A stretch of 64,000 nucleotides of DNA from Acanthaster planci (lineage: Eukaryota > Echinodermata > Asteroidea > Valvatida > Acanthasteridae), in the NCBI RefSeq assembly GCF_001949145.1, contig NW_019091361.1:3812192-3876191 (forward strand), written 5' to 3'. Each line of letters starts with the position of its first letter. The first letter of the stretch is position 1. The notes under the pieces were generated by a model, which saw nothing but the letters and a program-made list of their open reading frames with translations, made no database searches and had not been told where the DNA came from. The position numbers and the translations under genes were made by a program. This document shows positions 22,982 through 35,000 of this stretch, in pieces.

Positions 22982-23857
22982 TTACGGAAGCGTATAAAGG
23001 CCAATTGCAAAAAAAAAATTGGAGATACTATCTCGCCACGGCGACTTAATTACTATCTCGCCGCGGCGAGTAAGCTAAAACTACTAGCTCAACTCGCTGC
23101 ATATTAAATTTCAGGCTAGGTACCAGACCCATTTATTCTGACTACTCTCCCCCAGATTTCCGGAAATAGTCGAATTATTCCGAACTTATCCTGTCCGTAT
23201 TGAATTCAGTTTTACGTCAACACGTTTTCATTAATGCTCCTCGATCGAAATTGTAAAAATTGTTACAAAGATTAAAATGAATAAAATTGGGTAGCCAAAT
23301 GAGTAAAGGGAGAAGAAAAAGAACATTCGGATTGTATCGGTAATATTCCGGTATTTCTGGCTGCGTCTGTACCAGGAATTTTGTGAACTGCCCGGGTTAT
23401 ATCGGTTGGAGTACTCCCCAATTATGAAGCAGAACTAGGGTCAAAAAGAGTGGAACATGTTTTGATAAACGGAAAGCATTTTTTTAATGGAACGTGTTTT
23501 GAAGCGAATGTAATTTTTGAAAACTTCGTAATTTAGAAATGTGGAATTTATTTTTCAAAAGCGAACGAAATTTTAAGGATTTAAAACATGTTTCTATATT
23601 CGAATAAAGTTTTAAAGAGTAGATGAATTTTCATTGACGCTGCTTATTTTCTAGATTCCAAGGAATTTCAAAGAACGGAATTTTTTTCAAAGTCCAAAAA
23701 AGACTGCATGGAACAAAGTTTTAAAGTTCAATTTTTTTTCAGATAGAAATAAAATATTTTGTACATAACGGACTGAACATATTTTGATATAAGCCGCCGC
23801 GGCGAGAGAGTATCTCGAAAAAAAGTTTTTGCAAGTGGCCCTTATACGCTTCCGTAA
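22982..23857. mobile_element. Non-autonomous TIR element with CCGCGG palindromes
   Basis: The left end TTACGGAAGCGTATAAAGGC pairs with the right end (reverse complement TTACGGAAGCGTATAAGGGC). Pairing continues through CCA(A/C)TTGCAAAAA and, after a gap, GAGATACT(A/C)TCTCGCC(A/G)CGGCG. Subterminal palindromes of the type TCTCGCCGCGGCGAG occur near both ends. AAAC is found on both sides and may be a target duplication. No transposase ORF is visible in the ~876 bp. Confidence 0.75.
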
Positions 23858-25640
23858 AAACTAGACGCAGCGTTTCTGCTGTGCATGCGGCAAACATCTT
23901 GGACAGAGTTTCATATACGGACAGCACTTGATGTCTCTATGCCCAAGCCTATGAAACTTGTCTGAAAAAAAGGTGTTTTCCAAGTAAATGCTAAGGAATT
24001 TTCTCGGCTAATGTTCACTTTTTAGGACATGTTATTACTTTCTGTTGGCCGTTACAACATTTTAAGGGGAAAATTAGTGTCTGTAAATGTGGAATTTGTC
24101 AACTTCCTAGATTTTGTTTCGCTCACAGCTAGCATAACCTATTTTGATTTATACCAGGCTCCACAAAGAGAAATACTGTCCTGCACATCCTTGATAACAG
24201 CCAGCTGATTCCCGGGTTTGCTGCTGGCTCTGTTCATAGTGATAGCCCGTAACATGTGGGCTAGCACTAACCTTGGGGAATAAGTGATGTCCTGTGGTGC
24301 ACCAGACAGTTCCGGCATTCAAGTTACGGTTCGTGTCCAAACGCATATCTGCCCGCGAGCTCGCTCAATGCTTTACACAAGCGTCGATTATCAATTCAAT
24401 ATTTTTTTCTATTTCTTCTTCATTGCTGAAAGTATTCTCACTGCACTTTATTCGTTCATCGAAAATTGATCAGGATAACCAATAATTTGAAATATATCAC
24501 CAAAAAACACGTGGTCAATGATACTTATTGAGAAGATAAATTACCACACTGTGATTGTACCGAGGCCATGTTTTTATCACACAGCCGACACTTTGCCCGT
24601 GCCAAGGCATTGCCATTGGAGAACCACAAATTAAATAACGGTTCACAAACAGGAAGTCACAGGTCGTGCACAATGTGCCATAGTGCAAGCCCTCAGCACT
24701 TCTCAGCTCCTTTTTGGGGCCTGGGTGACGACCAACTATGAGCCTCGAGCTGGACCAAGCGAGGGCGCAATTTTAGCAACGGAGCTCCTTTGGTCGGACT
24801 GCACTTTGCTGGTTCACAAACAACGAACGTGGCAACATTGAACCCGGGAAGAGGTTTTCAAGATGCATTTCGATGTTGTCCTATTATGATTTTTTTTATT
24901 AATAAAATGATTGTTTACCAAATACTATACGTCGTACCAATGTGTGAAATATTAGTTTATTTATTGGCCAACAGTGCCAACTTGACAAGGAAAAAATTTC
25001 CATTTTTTGCTTGATGGTTTGGCCATGTGTGAGTAAATATCACGATGTGAGCAAAATTTGGCCGAGTGTGAGAAGAACCAACTGATTGCGTTAAAACAAC
25101 TAAGTATTGAGCTTTTTGTACTTAAAGATATAAACAGACCAAACAGAATCAGCAGCATAGCTGCAACAATAAACATAACAAGATGGAAAGTTCTAGAAAA
25201 CGGGTGGTTTTTCATTTTTGTATTCATTTCATGGCGTTGAAACGAGGGTGAAGCCTCGCGTCCAGTGTCAAGCAAATACAAGTGCCTTCTTTGCCTTGTA
25301 ACGTGGAGGTTGCTGTCTGATGAAATGCGACCAATTCCTTTGGCAAAGAATTGACAGCGTCACTCAGTAAATTGCCCGGGATGAAATGAGTCCCAGATTT
25401 GGCAATCCTGTATATGTGTGTGTACATGTAGTGATGTTAGTTCGATTCATTCGCGTGGTTCCTGTGAAAATGGAAGCCCTCAGTACCAATCTTCGTAGCT
25501 CAGAACTGATGTAAATCTTTGCCACAGGCTTCTCGCTCATGGTCTGCTGAAACACCTGAGGGTGGATGACATGATTTTAAAACTTACAGGGCTACCAACG
25601 ATAAATTTGCGACCAATCAAAACGGAAAAGTGGATTGACA
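23858..25640. other. Intergenic, nothing recognised
   Basis: AT-rich sequence with only short ORFs without motifs. I see no repeats with clear ends, no coding exons and no RNA genes. Confidence 0.5.
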
Positions 25641-26605
25641 TATCCTGTGGCGAAGCCGTTTGATCTCTGTTTTGTCCTAACCATGCAGAGGCAAAATAAG
25701 ACCTGTGCATGATTTATGTTTTTAGGTGGTCTTCCAACCTTCAAACGGAGGCCCTTAAATATATAAAAAAAAAATAAAAAGGACAGTGAGCGAGGGAGGT
25801 GAGGGTCCAAGATCCGCACTAAAGGTTACTGGATTCGTCATGCAGTGCGTGGAGGCATGACGTCATAGCGCTTCCCACTGCACTGTGGCAATGTGTAGGT
25901 GTTATCGTTGGTTGATCATGCATTGTTCTTACGGTTGATTTATTTTTTATTTTTTTTTTTTTAGTTTTCCACACACTGCCCTCAGAAATTAGCAATTGTA
26001 TTTCTCTCATCACAAATGACGAAAATTGAAAAATGTTTCAACACAACCTGTTTTGTGCAAAAGTAATTACATGTACTCCAAATGCGTCGTTTTCGATTTG
26101 ATTTCTTCGAGCTTAACACTCCATTTCGTTTCAATTGTCATCATTATTTTTTCGGCGAATTGAGTCAGCATTTTACGTACCAGCAAACTTCGCTTCCAGG
26201 AGTGTTCGATGTTTCCGCAGAGTAATGCAAGCCATTTTGTTGCTTCCACTGGAATAATAGATCGTTTGTGTTTTTCAATCCAATTAGTTTGACATTTATT
26301 GTACTTTGACATGCACGGGAGGTTGGTATTTCCCGCTTGAAGTAACCTAATACCAGCATAATTGTTTAGATTTTGATGGTTTTTTTCTCACTATTATAAC
26401 TCAAAGCCTAAAACTGTAGCAGGCGAGTTAAGTAATGTCAGTTCACTCGGGGACTTTAAATTCTAATACCTTAAAATGTGACCTATCTTATATCAATCTG
26501 GCTCGCTTCTAAAGCTTTGCTGGCTTCAGTTTCATAAGTTGTATAGTGCTGGATGTCCCAGTTCACTGCAAACTTTCCGCAGGGTCTGTTTCGCACAGAT
26601 TGGAA

Positions 26606-26875
26606 GGGGGATCGGGATAGCGTAGAGGTTCTTTGCTCGCTTTGCACCGATGAGGCCTGGGTTCGAGTCCCGGCTTGGCCCAGGCTTTGCATTTGGTTTC
26701 CAGTCCATACTCGCTCTCGCAGGTTTTCTTTGGGTATATACTCCGGTTTCCTCCTGCCGCTAAGGCGGGACCCTCTTCGTAACTCAGTAGGGACCCCATT
26801 GGAAATAAGTTGAAAAACTTTCATGGGCTATCCTTGGTATTATTAATTGTGATGGAAACACTGAATAAATCCCTC
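26606..26875 (+). mobile_element. tRNA-derived SINE, private to duplication copy 1
   Basis: Contains an A-box-like TAGCGTAGAGG (near 26618) and a B box GGTTCGAGTCCCGGC (26659-26674) at tRNA-like spacing. A body follows with CTCTCGCAGGTTTTCTTTGG and CTCCGGTTTCCTCC, then an AT-rich tail. The corresponding place in copy 2 (near 50870-50900) lacks it. A second 5'-truncated member is at 34199. Confidence 0.7.
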
Positions 26876-28335
26876 GCAATCAGTGACCCGACATTGGTTT
26901 ACCGACACCAACGCCACCGTTGTGGATAGAGTGAACAAGCGTGGGTATCATTGGTAGTCCTTGTGAAGCAAACTTGCCCTGTGACATTTACAATTTCAAA
27001 CCACAAAGGCGACAATGCATAGCCTTGTTTTCTGGGCACTTTATGTCTGCCAAACTTGTCCAATACAGGGATTAGAGAAGGTCAATGCAATCCAACAGCG
27101 ACAGACAGAAATCCGAATCAATCTGAATTTGACAAACTTGGCTCATTCCGATACGATCTGATGATAGAATTCGTGACTCAATCCGAAACCAACAAAGGGT
27201 ACTGAATCCTAATCTGACAAAATCCGAACTTATATAAATAAAAACCTGATATCTGTGTTGCGAGTCACCAACATGAATGTAAAATTTATGTACATGTATG
27301 TCTGACACCGTTGAAGACCTAACCAAAAATTGTTCACGAAGTCTAGGAACAGTGACGACATCAAATAAGTATTTTGGTGCAATCCCAGACTTTCTTTGGG
27401 CAAAAATACTGATGAATCCTTTCGTCTATAAGAAAAGTTTCACACTCTCAGAGCAACTAAGGCAATAAAATTATGCGGTTGCAAATAGTCACTTTGTTCC
27501 AACATGGAGGTGGTTGTATTAGGCAGTGTCCGCTCACTACACATAAATAATTGTGTTTGGCCGACACAAACCTTTGTCTCATTGTCTGAACAGATAAATG
27601 GAGGTATCCGAAACACAACCAGGAAATATTGTAGCATTCTGGCAATTTGCACGTTGTTTTACCACAAAAATGCTAATAATTATGCATGTCGAAATCCACC
27701 CCCCCCGCCACATCCACCCCACCTCAATTTCCCCAGCCCCCAACCAACAACCACCACTAAAGCGCACAGCAGAGGTCCACTGTGTGTAAGTCTCTTAATC
27801 ACAGTCGTGCAATTATTGTTGACATTCGGCAACAACGAGGCTAGCAGTGGAAGACGGGGGTGGACTTGTACCCACCCCACCCCCACTTTTCAGAGTGAGG
27901 GGAGTATCATATCTTCCCCTCATTTGTCTTCCAGTTACAGTTGGGAAGTAGGGCTATATAATGATTAATATCTGCCTAATCTCTCCTCATATTTTCGGAA
28001 AAATGGGACTTACAAACAAAAAAGGCTCCAAATGTACATAATATTTTCAAAGATAGAAATCATTTCAAAAATGAAAGAAATGTTGCCAAAGTATTTACCT
28101 TAAAAAGTTTAGCGGTCAGAAATTACCTCAGACCGCACTGCAAGAGCAAAGAATCAATCTTTCCAGGTGCCCTCAAGTGACCTCCAGACCCCGTGCCATA
28201 ATTAGGGGTTTGCTTTTCGCTCTCATGTTTAGTTCTGATCAAGGTTATGCCCCCTAATTTTTGAAAAGCGATTGAAACCTCTGCTGATTGATGAAGTGTT
28301 ATGAGAGAGGCAGTAGAGGGCCACACACAGAGGGC

Positions 28336-28618
28336 AGGGGCGGATCCAGGATTTCCCAAAGGGAGGAGGGGTGGCGTGATCCAGAGATTTCCGTGGGGCA
28401 TGAACTAAAGTAGCAATAGTATCATGCCCTTGAACGTGGAGCTCGAAGCCCTTACGGCGTGGGGTTCGATGCCCGCTTAATTAAGGGATTTTAGGCGCTC
28501 TGTGGTGCAATTTCAGGCAGTATGGCCCCTCTATTTCCTCCCCCTCCCTTTTTCTTCTTTATTATTTATTTATATATTTTTGGTTAAAAACACGCCCCCC
28601 CCCCGATCGGTTCCTGGA
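28336..28618. mobile_element. Candidate insertion private to copy 1
   Basis: Sequence beginning GGGGCGGATCCAGGATTTCC interrupts an otherwise alignable stretch (copy 2 near 55150-55200). The right end carries CCCGATCGGTTCCTGGAGG, a weak inverted match to the start. No coding capacity. The assignment to a DNA transposon is tentative. Confidence 0.35.
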
Positions 28619-30375
28619 GGGATCAAAAGTGTTTGCACATGAATGGGTTGGTAGCAGGCCCGGAATTTTCTGGTTGGCCTGGCCGCTAATGAATTAACTC
28701 TACATTATAGGTGACTGCAGTCTGAAAATATTATGGTCCTCGACTGAGGAAAACGCAGAATTTCCTGCTTATTGTCTTAACAAATTTAACAAAAACACGC
28801 CAACAACTGCTTATTTTTAGAGTCTTGGTTGCTCCGAGAGTTCCTGCTATGTTCTTGTGTACTCGTAAAATATATGGAAAGTAAATGCCAAGACAGCCAC
28901 TAACAATGACAGAACTATTTCGATAAAAACGTTTTTACCAGAAAAAAGGACTAGATAGAATGTTGGATTTATGCGGGTTGGTCCACAACGTTAAAATTGG
29001 GAACAGGCGTGAACGCCAAATCTAGGCGGGAACAGGCAATCTCAGAACGGTTTTTCATGCAACAACCGGGTTATACTAAATATTCATAAACTGTAGGCAT
29101 GTTTCACATTTTCTTAAAGGGGCATATCTTGTACAGGAACAAGAGACCGACAAGATAATACAAACTTAGAAAACTCAGCTTTGATCCATTGTCCAGGTAT
29201 AAAAGTACCAAATAAAAAATAAAGGAGTCATTTTACATAATTAACACATTAATTTATGTATTTTCTGTCTAAAATATAATTGTTGTCTGTACTACAAGGA
29301 TTAATTGACGAAGTCAAAGTAAAGTAAAATTCTATCACACCAAAGGTGCCAATTTACATCGTGTGCGTTTCTGAAATTATTTAATATTTTTATGCACTGC
29401 CTAAACTACTTCAGCCACATCAAAACAGGAATCCACAAGGGTTTGAATTGTCTGCAGTTTGATTTTTTCCACCCCGTCACCAACGTCATTTTCGAAAAAG
29501 TTATCCCTAATTGTGTTAAGACGAACAATTTTCAATTCTAATTTTGTATCCTCTCAATAAAAAACAACAGAACGAAACAATAGAAAATTAACCTAGAAAT
29601 AAAACAAAGAAAAAACAACAACAACGGAACAGTATGTTACCTGTTCACCAAACTGCTACCAAGACGACTGCAGATGTCACTGTTAAACTCGGAAGGCTTA
29701 GCGCATTAACAGCGCGCTTGAACGATATGGGAGAAAATCTTGTGGTAGGCGGGGCTCTTTTACGATTCAAAATTGCACGAGGCGGTTTTGCGTGTCTGAA
29801 TGTACTTGAGATTCCCTCGACCTCAAATGTCTGTGTTGTTAGCGTTAATACAGGAGAAATTACCGGGCAGGTACAATTTTTTTCTGTGGAAAAGTCATTT
29901 AAAAACAAATTGATTTGAAACTAATAATTCTAAATAAGGAAGCAACTCGGTACTCGATGTCGATCTGATACAGCATTTCAAAAGTTAGCGGAACCGGGAA
30001 GTTATACTCTGTAGACTATCGTGCAGATTGACTGATTTGATGGCTTTGCTGAATGATCAAACTATGCATGCCTTGGAATATTTTTAATACGTACCAGCAG
30101 TTATTTCGGGACAAAATAGAAAGCTTCATTTTGAGAGCACGCAACATATGACAATGCCCAGAAAATAAATTTGTTTCTTGATCCACCACTAACTGGGAAG
30201 GCGCTAAGTATTTCGTCTGTCAGTTTCAATTGTTATCTGAAAGCCATTCCAAATTTCAGAAATTTTCCTCTCTGCGAACTGCGCCATAACAGCCATTATT
30301 TTCTTACTGTTTTTAAGCAGAGCTGCTTCCGATAAAAAATTAAAACAAGGCCAATTTTCGAGGGTACCGTGTGTA

Positions 30376-30381
30376 AAAAAC

Positions 30382-30412
<31 letters not shown>

Positions 30413-30425
30413 AAACCCAAAAAAC
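30376..30425. repeat. CAAAA microsatellite
   Basis: Run of CAAAA/CAAAAA units about 50 bases long, in copy 1 only. Confidence 0.9.
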
Positions 30426-30661
30426 AATAAGTGTTGTCACTCGATAGCAGTCTTACAGTCTATCGACAATAATATTGTAGTCCTCATAATCACACCTCGT
30501 GTTACTTTTAAAGGTGGCTCGTCCTTTTGTAAGAGTTTGTCCATCATAACATACCCTGTATCGTTATGCTGCAGGGTCTAGTCTCATTTGGCTTTGGCCA
30601 CACTGGAAACAAGAATAATGTTGAAATTTTGTCCATACCTGCAGTAGTCCGCTGGATTTCA

Positions 30662-30860
30662 TATACCCAGCAAGATATGGGGCGGAGGGATACCCCCCTT
30701 ATATGTCCAATCCCTATACACACTCATGTTACCTAACACATCCCCATATGTCTGTATTAAAAGAATTCCTGAGAATCTGATCGAACAATGACCAAAACAA
30801 AGGTGGTGGTGGCACTCTCCGTCCCATATCTTGCTTTATGAGTTTTATATATATATGTAC
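30662..30860. mobile_element. ~199-bp TIR element with 8-bp target duplication
   Basis: GGATTTCA occurs on both sides (30654-30661 and 30861-30868), while copy 2 has a single GGATTTCG at 58271-58278 followed by the same GGTTGCC. Inside the ends, AGCAAGATATGGGGCGGA pairs with the reverse complement of TCCGTCCCATATCTTGCT. The 8-bp duplication is typical of hAT-type DNA transposons; at this size it is non-autonomous. Confidence 0.85.
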
Positions 30861-31713
30861 GGATTTCAGGTTGCCTAAGCTTTGAAACTCAACCAAATTG
30901 TGCGGTCCTCTCTTTTATAAATTAAGTTTATTCGACCCTTGTGGGCTATTTGGAAGCACGAATCTTCTCCTGTTAGAAATCAGCCTAATCTAAATTATGT
31001 TAGCTGATTGAGGAAGAGGGCAAAAACTTATGTGAAAAATATTAAAAACTGGCAATAAAAAGAAACGCAGGGTGTTCTCCCTGTTGAATTGCATCGGACA
31101 GAGCTGTTGTTCGGTTCATGGAACTGGTATTACATTCAACGAAATAAGGCCGGTTCGTGACTGGCGCGAAAGCAAACGCGCGGAGAATATGTGATGTCAT
31201 ATCAAATGCTCGTGCTGTGAATTCGCGAAAGTTCAACACATTTAATACAACTCGAGAAATTGTCCTGCAAATATTTCATTACGTCAAGTTGCTTCACTTT
31301 CACAGTTGCCTGTGGTATGAACCGGCCCGTTGCCTGATTGATCATTTTCGAGTGTGAAATTGCGAGTGAGGCTCGTATCTGCATTGGTGGTGCACTCGTA
31401 TTTTAAATATGACCGCTAATATAATATAATATATAATACCACCGCTTGTCTATACGGGGCAATTTGATAGGTCCAAAGTAGGCCTATCAAAAACCCGCCC
31501 ACATTGAGGAACATGCAGTTGTGTGCTCCAATTGATAAATATATGATTCAAACTTTATGGGCGAATTTCTAAATGGCTGAAAACGCTCAATACGGCCTTG
31601 CTACCTGTAGGAAGGGTTGAACATTTCTAAGTAATAGTTTGATTGACAACATATGTGGAAGCTCGGAAGTCAATTAACCCATTTTTTAGTAAACCACGCC
31701 CCATCCTCAATCC

Positions 31714-31720
31714 TATAATA
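31714..31720 (+). promoter_or_regulatory. TATA box of peptide gene 1
   Basis: TATAATA lies 92 bases before the ATG, inside a block nearly identical to that before gene 2. A GC-rich AAACCACGCCC motif at 31690-31700 is also conserved in both copies. Transcription would start near 31745. Confidence 0.65.
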
Positions 31721-31805
31721 GCACGCGACTGTCTGGAAATCAAGCACATCGACTCACAGTTTCCAGCAGTCGTTCAGTTTTCTCTCACTGATCCATTGCT
31801 GAATA

Positions 31806-32082
31806 ATGAAGCTGCTCGCTCTCTTCGTGTGTGTGGCCTTCCTGTACGGTGTCTCCTCGGAGACATCGGACTTGGGCGACAGTGCAACTGCGGTGGCTGC
31901 AGACGATGCAACCGAAGACCGCGCAGTGGCCGTAGAATTCGATGACTTCACCGAGGATGACGACACAGCAGAAATGGACGACGAAGCCGACTTGGATTGG
32001 GATGACGATCAGACAGACGAAGATTGGGACGAGGAGCACGCGTTTCCCTTGATGTATGAAGACCAGTACCAATACACTGATG
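31806..32082 (+). CDS. Gene 1 exon 1: signal peptide and acidic propiece
   Basis: Starts ATGAAGCTGCTCGCTCTCTT and ends at ACTGATG before GTAAGT. Encodes the signal peptide and the Asp/Glu-rich propiece ending in MYEDQYQYTD. Nearly identical to the gene 2 exon. Confidence 0.88.
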
Positions 32083-35000
32083 GTAAGTAAGCGTATTTCC
32101 CATAAAATAGTTTTCTTGGCATCAGCAATCAATTTTGAACTATCACCAAGTACATATGCCCCCAGATAAATTGAGCCGTTAGTTTTGGGGACAACGCAAA
32201 GTAGAAAAAAATGAAATTTGTTACAGCGTTTAGGAAATGTTTTTTCATTCACAAAATATCACATAAATTCCATAATCATTGTTTATAACATCAAGCAAAT
32301 CTGCCTGTTTTATTTTTTTTTCAAATTTGTGCCTGTCCATTTGATTGGTACTTTTTCTTTCGCGGGAAGCGGCTACACAGGATCATGTTCACAAACTGTC
32401 AATTCTAAAAAAGAGGACTAATTCCCAGGCATGTTGGCCGTGCAGTGTTTCTCGCGTGCGAGGTTATATTGGGGGTATATCACCCCACACCTTTTGAGGT
32501 TGGGGATGGGCTATTGCATCACCCCCCCCCACTTTTTGTGATGAGCAAAAATTAAAGCGGACTGTGAAGAAGTTTCAGGATTTCCCAACGACTTTAATGT
32601 TTGCAATATCACTATTAAAAAGGGAACATCAATTAAAAAAGCCATGAATATGACGTAAGATTGTGCATAAATTTCATACACGTCACAGATGTACATCTTT
32701 ACGATGAACATCGCCCCCTATATGGTGTATATGGTGCCACCCCTCCCCCCACGTTTTTCAAATTTATAGCTGGGCAAGTCATCCCCCCACTTTCCCCACC
32801 CCACCTCCAATATCTAACACAAATTTACGTCACTGGGGACTGACAATAATTACGGAGCATTTTATCTTCTCTTGTCCAAGGTGCAAAGGCATCGGTACTA
32901 ATCGATTTGAAAAAAACTTTTCTCTATAATCTTAAGCACCTTTTTTTTGTAATTCCATGCATTCTATTTTTGATTATTTCCCTCAGCGTTGGAGCCGGCC
33001 ACTAGTCCCGAAGTTGAGTGGATTCGCTTCAGGTGTCGAGGACTCAGGTGTTGTTTGTCGACCAGAATCTTCAGAAGGGGATTCAGCGGTAAGCAACTCC
33101 CCGATTATTAGACTAAGGGAATAAAATACGTGTTTGACAAGTCTTAAACGTGCGTTTAAGACCCGCTCCGGAGGACTAGGCATAATCACTTGTCAGCAGG
33201 CATCATCAAATGTAAGTACACGGTCAAGTTACACGTTGTTGAGTAGGGAGACTTTGATATTTATGAAAAAGGGATAAAGTTTTCTCTGGTTTCTCGGTGG
33301 CTTTTGAATCCCATTTTCTCGAACCTTTATTTGCCTATCGTTGCAAAGTCCTGTTCCGTTGCTTTGGATAATTTTTCTCTCGCTTTAGTCTTTCAAAACA
33401 CTTTTCGAAGTCTAAAAGTTAAGAAAACATTCTTCATGTAAACGATAACCTAGTTTGGCCAACTTATGATAAGTCAGAAAGAATATTTTCATTTTGCCGA
33501 ACTCCCCCGTCCATTTTATTTTAGAGTTGTCCAAAAGAACCTAGTCTATGGACTTGGCGCAGGCGTGCTGACCTATCACACGGAGACTCTTGACCTATCA
33601 GAATCGATTAAACTGTCTCGTATCCAAGCGCCACTGTGTGATTTACGCTGGCAGTGGGCATTACTTCTCAGCTGGCGTTAGACTGGTTCCCGTCCCGTAC
33701 GTAGTCTCCAGACATCCTCCGAACGCGGGATCGGTAACGGATAATGAATCCGGAAGAATCCTGCCGGACGGTAAATGAGGAAATAATGGCCGCTCAATAC
33801 ACTGATCAATCAAAAGCTGATAGCATTATTTTTTTCTTTCTCGTTACCGAAAATAACTTCACCATAAATTGTTCCTTTATATACAATGTAACACACTTAC
33901 CACTGATTTGAAATAAATTGCAGAAATGATTTATGAATGATAATCATTGAAAGATAAATTACTTTACTTTACTTCAAATATTCTTTTGATTTTACGTGTC
34001 GAGTCATCCTGACAGACTCTTCCAAAAAAATCCGCAGCCTGAAAAGTCTGAATTTAGCATACCTTTATGTATTTTGTGTCTTAACTCCTTACTTTTAATC
34101 ATCTGATCGTATTTAGAATTGAAGCTGACACATAAAGCCTCGTTTTCCAACGCGGAAGTGCGCAGATCGATGCTAATAGCGTCGTATTGGGATCCCTCTA
34201 TTGCACCGATGGGGCCTGGGCTCGAGTCCCGGCTTGGCCCAGGCTTTAAGTGCATTTGGTTTCCAGTTCATACTCGCTCTCGCAGGTTTTCTCGGGGTAC
34301 CCCGGTTTCCCCGCCTCTAAAACTGGACCTTGTTCCTAACGTCCTTAAGGTGATTCGATTAATACATGTTATGAACATAATTCGCAAATAGCCCGAGTAT
34401 ACCTGAAAGCTGAAAGCGCCATTAAAACAAAACAACAACTCCTGCCCGCGGAAACGTTTTTCGTGTTAAAGCATTGCTTCTGGCCTGACAAAAACTGAAA
34501 TATTCGGCGTCCAAACTAACAGGGCTTATCCAACACATTAAACCGCAGCTGCTAGCTACTAGTCTAAACAAACATTATCAAATGTTTAGTACACGGTCAG
34601 GTTACCCGTTGTTGAATAGGGACACTGTCTGAGGTATGAGAAAGTTCTCTTTGATTGTCGATGGCTTTTGAATCCCGTTTGCTCTGACCTTCATTTTGTC
34701 ATCATCGCAAAGTCCTGTTCCGTTGCTTTAGATAATTTTCTCTTGCTTTCGTCTTTCAAAACATATCCGAAGTCCAAAAATTAAATAACAATTAAAAATC
34801 ATCAATAGTATAAATGCTGACCTAATTTGGCCAACTTGGGATAAGTCAGAGAGAAAATGTAATCTTCTTTCTTAAATTAGGTCTTTTTCAATCCAAATTC
34901 CTTGTGTTTCTAAACTTTACGAACCATTTCTTTTCAGCCTGCTTGAGGGGCTTTTACAGAAATAACAGAATAGGCTACAAAGTGACCGTCAATGGGAGGA

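Larger units (their letters stand above)
26876..31713. other. Non-coding part of duplication copy 1
   Basis: Aligns in patches with 50900-59073. No ORF here is conserved as an ORF in copy 2, including the 94-codon one at 29634-29918, whose counterpart near 56270-56460 has stops. The block probably holds intergenic sequence and old repeats. Specific insertions within it are listed separately. Confidence 0.5.

Noticed and set aside
29634-29918. 94- and 87-codon ORFs on opposite strands in duplication copy 1
   Set aside because: The matching sequence in copy 2 (56270-56460) carries stops, so the frame is not conserved.
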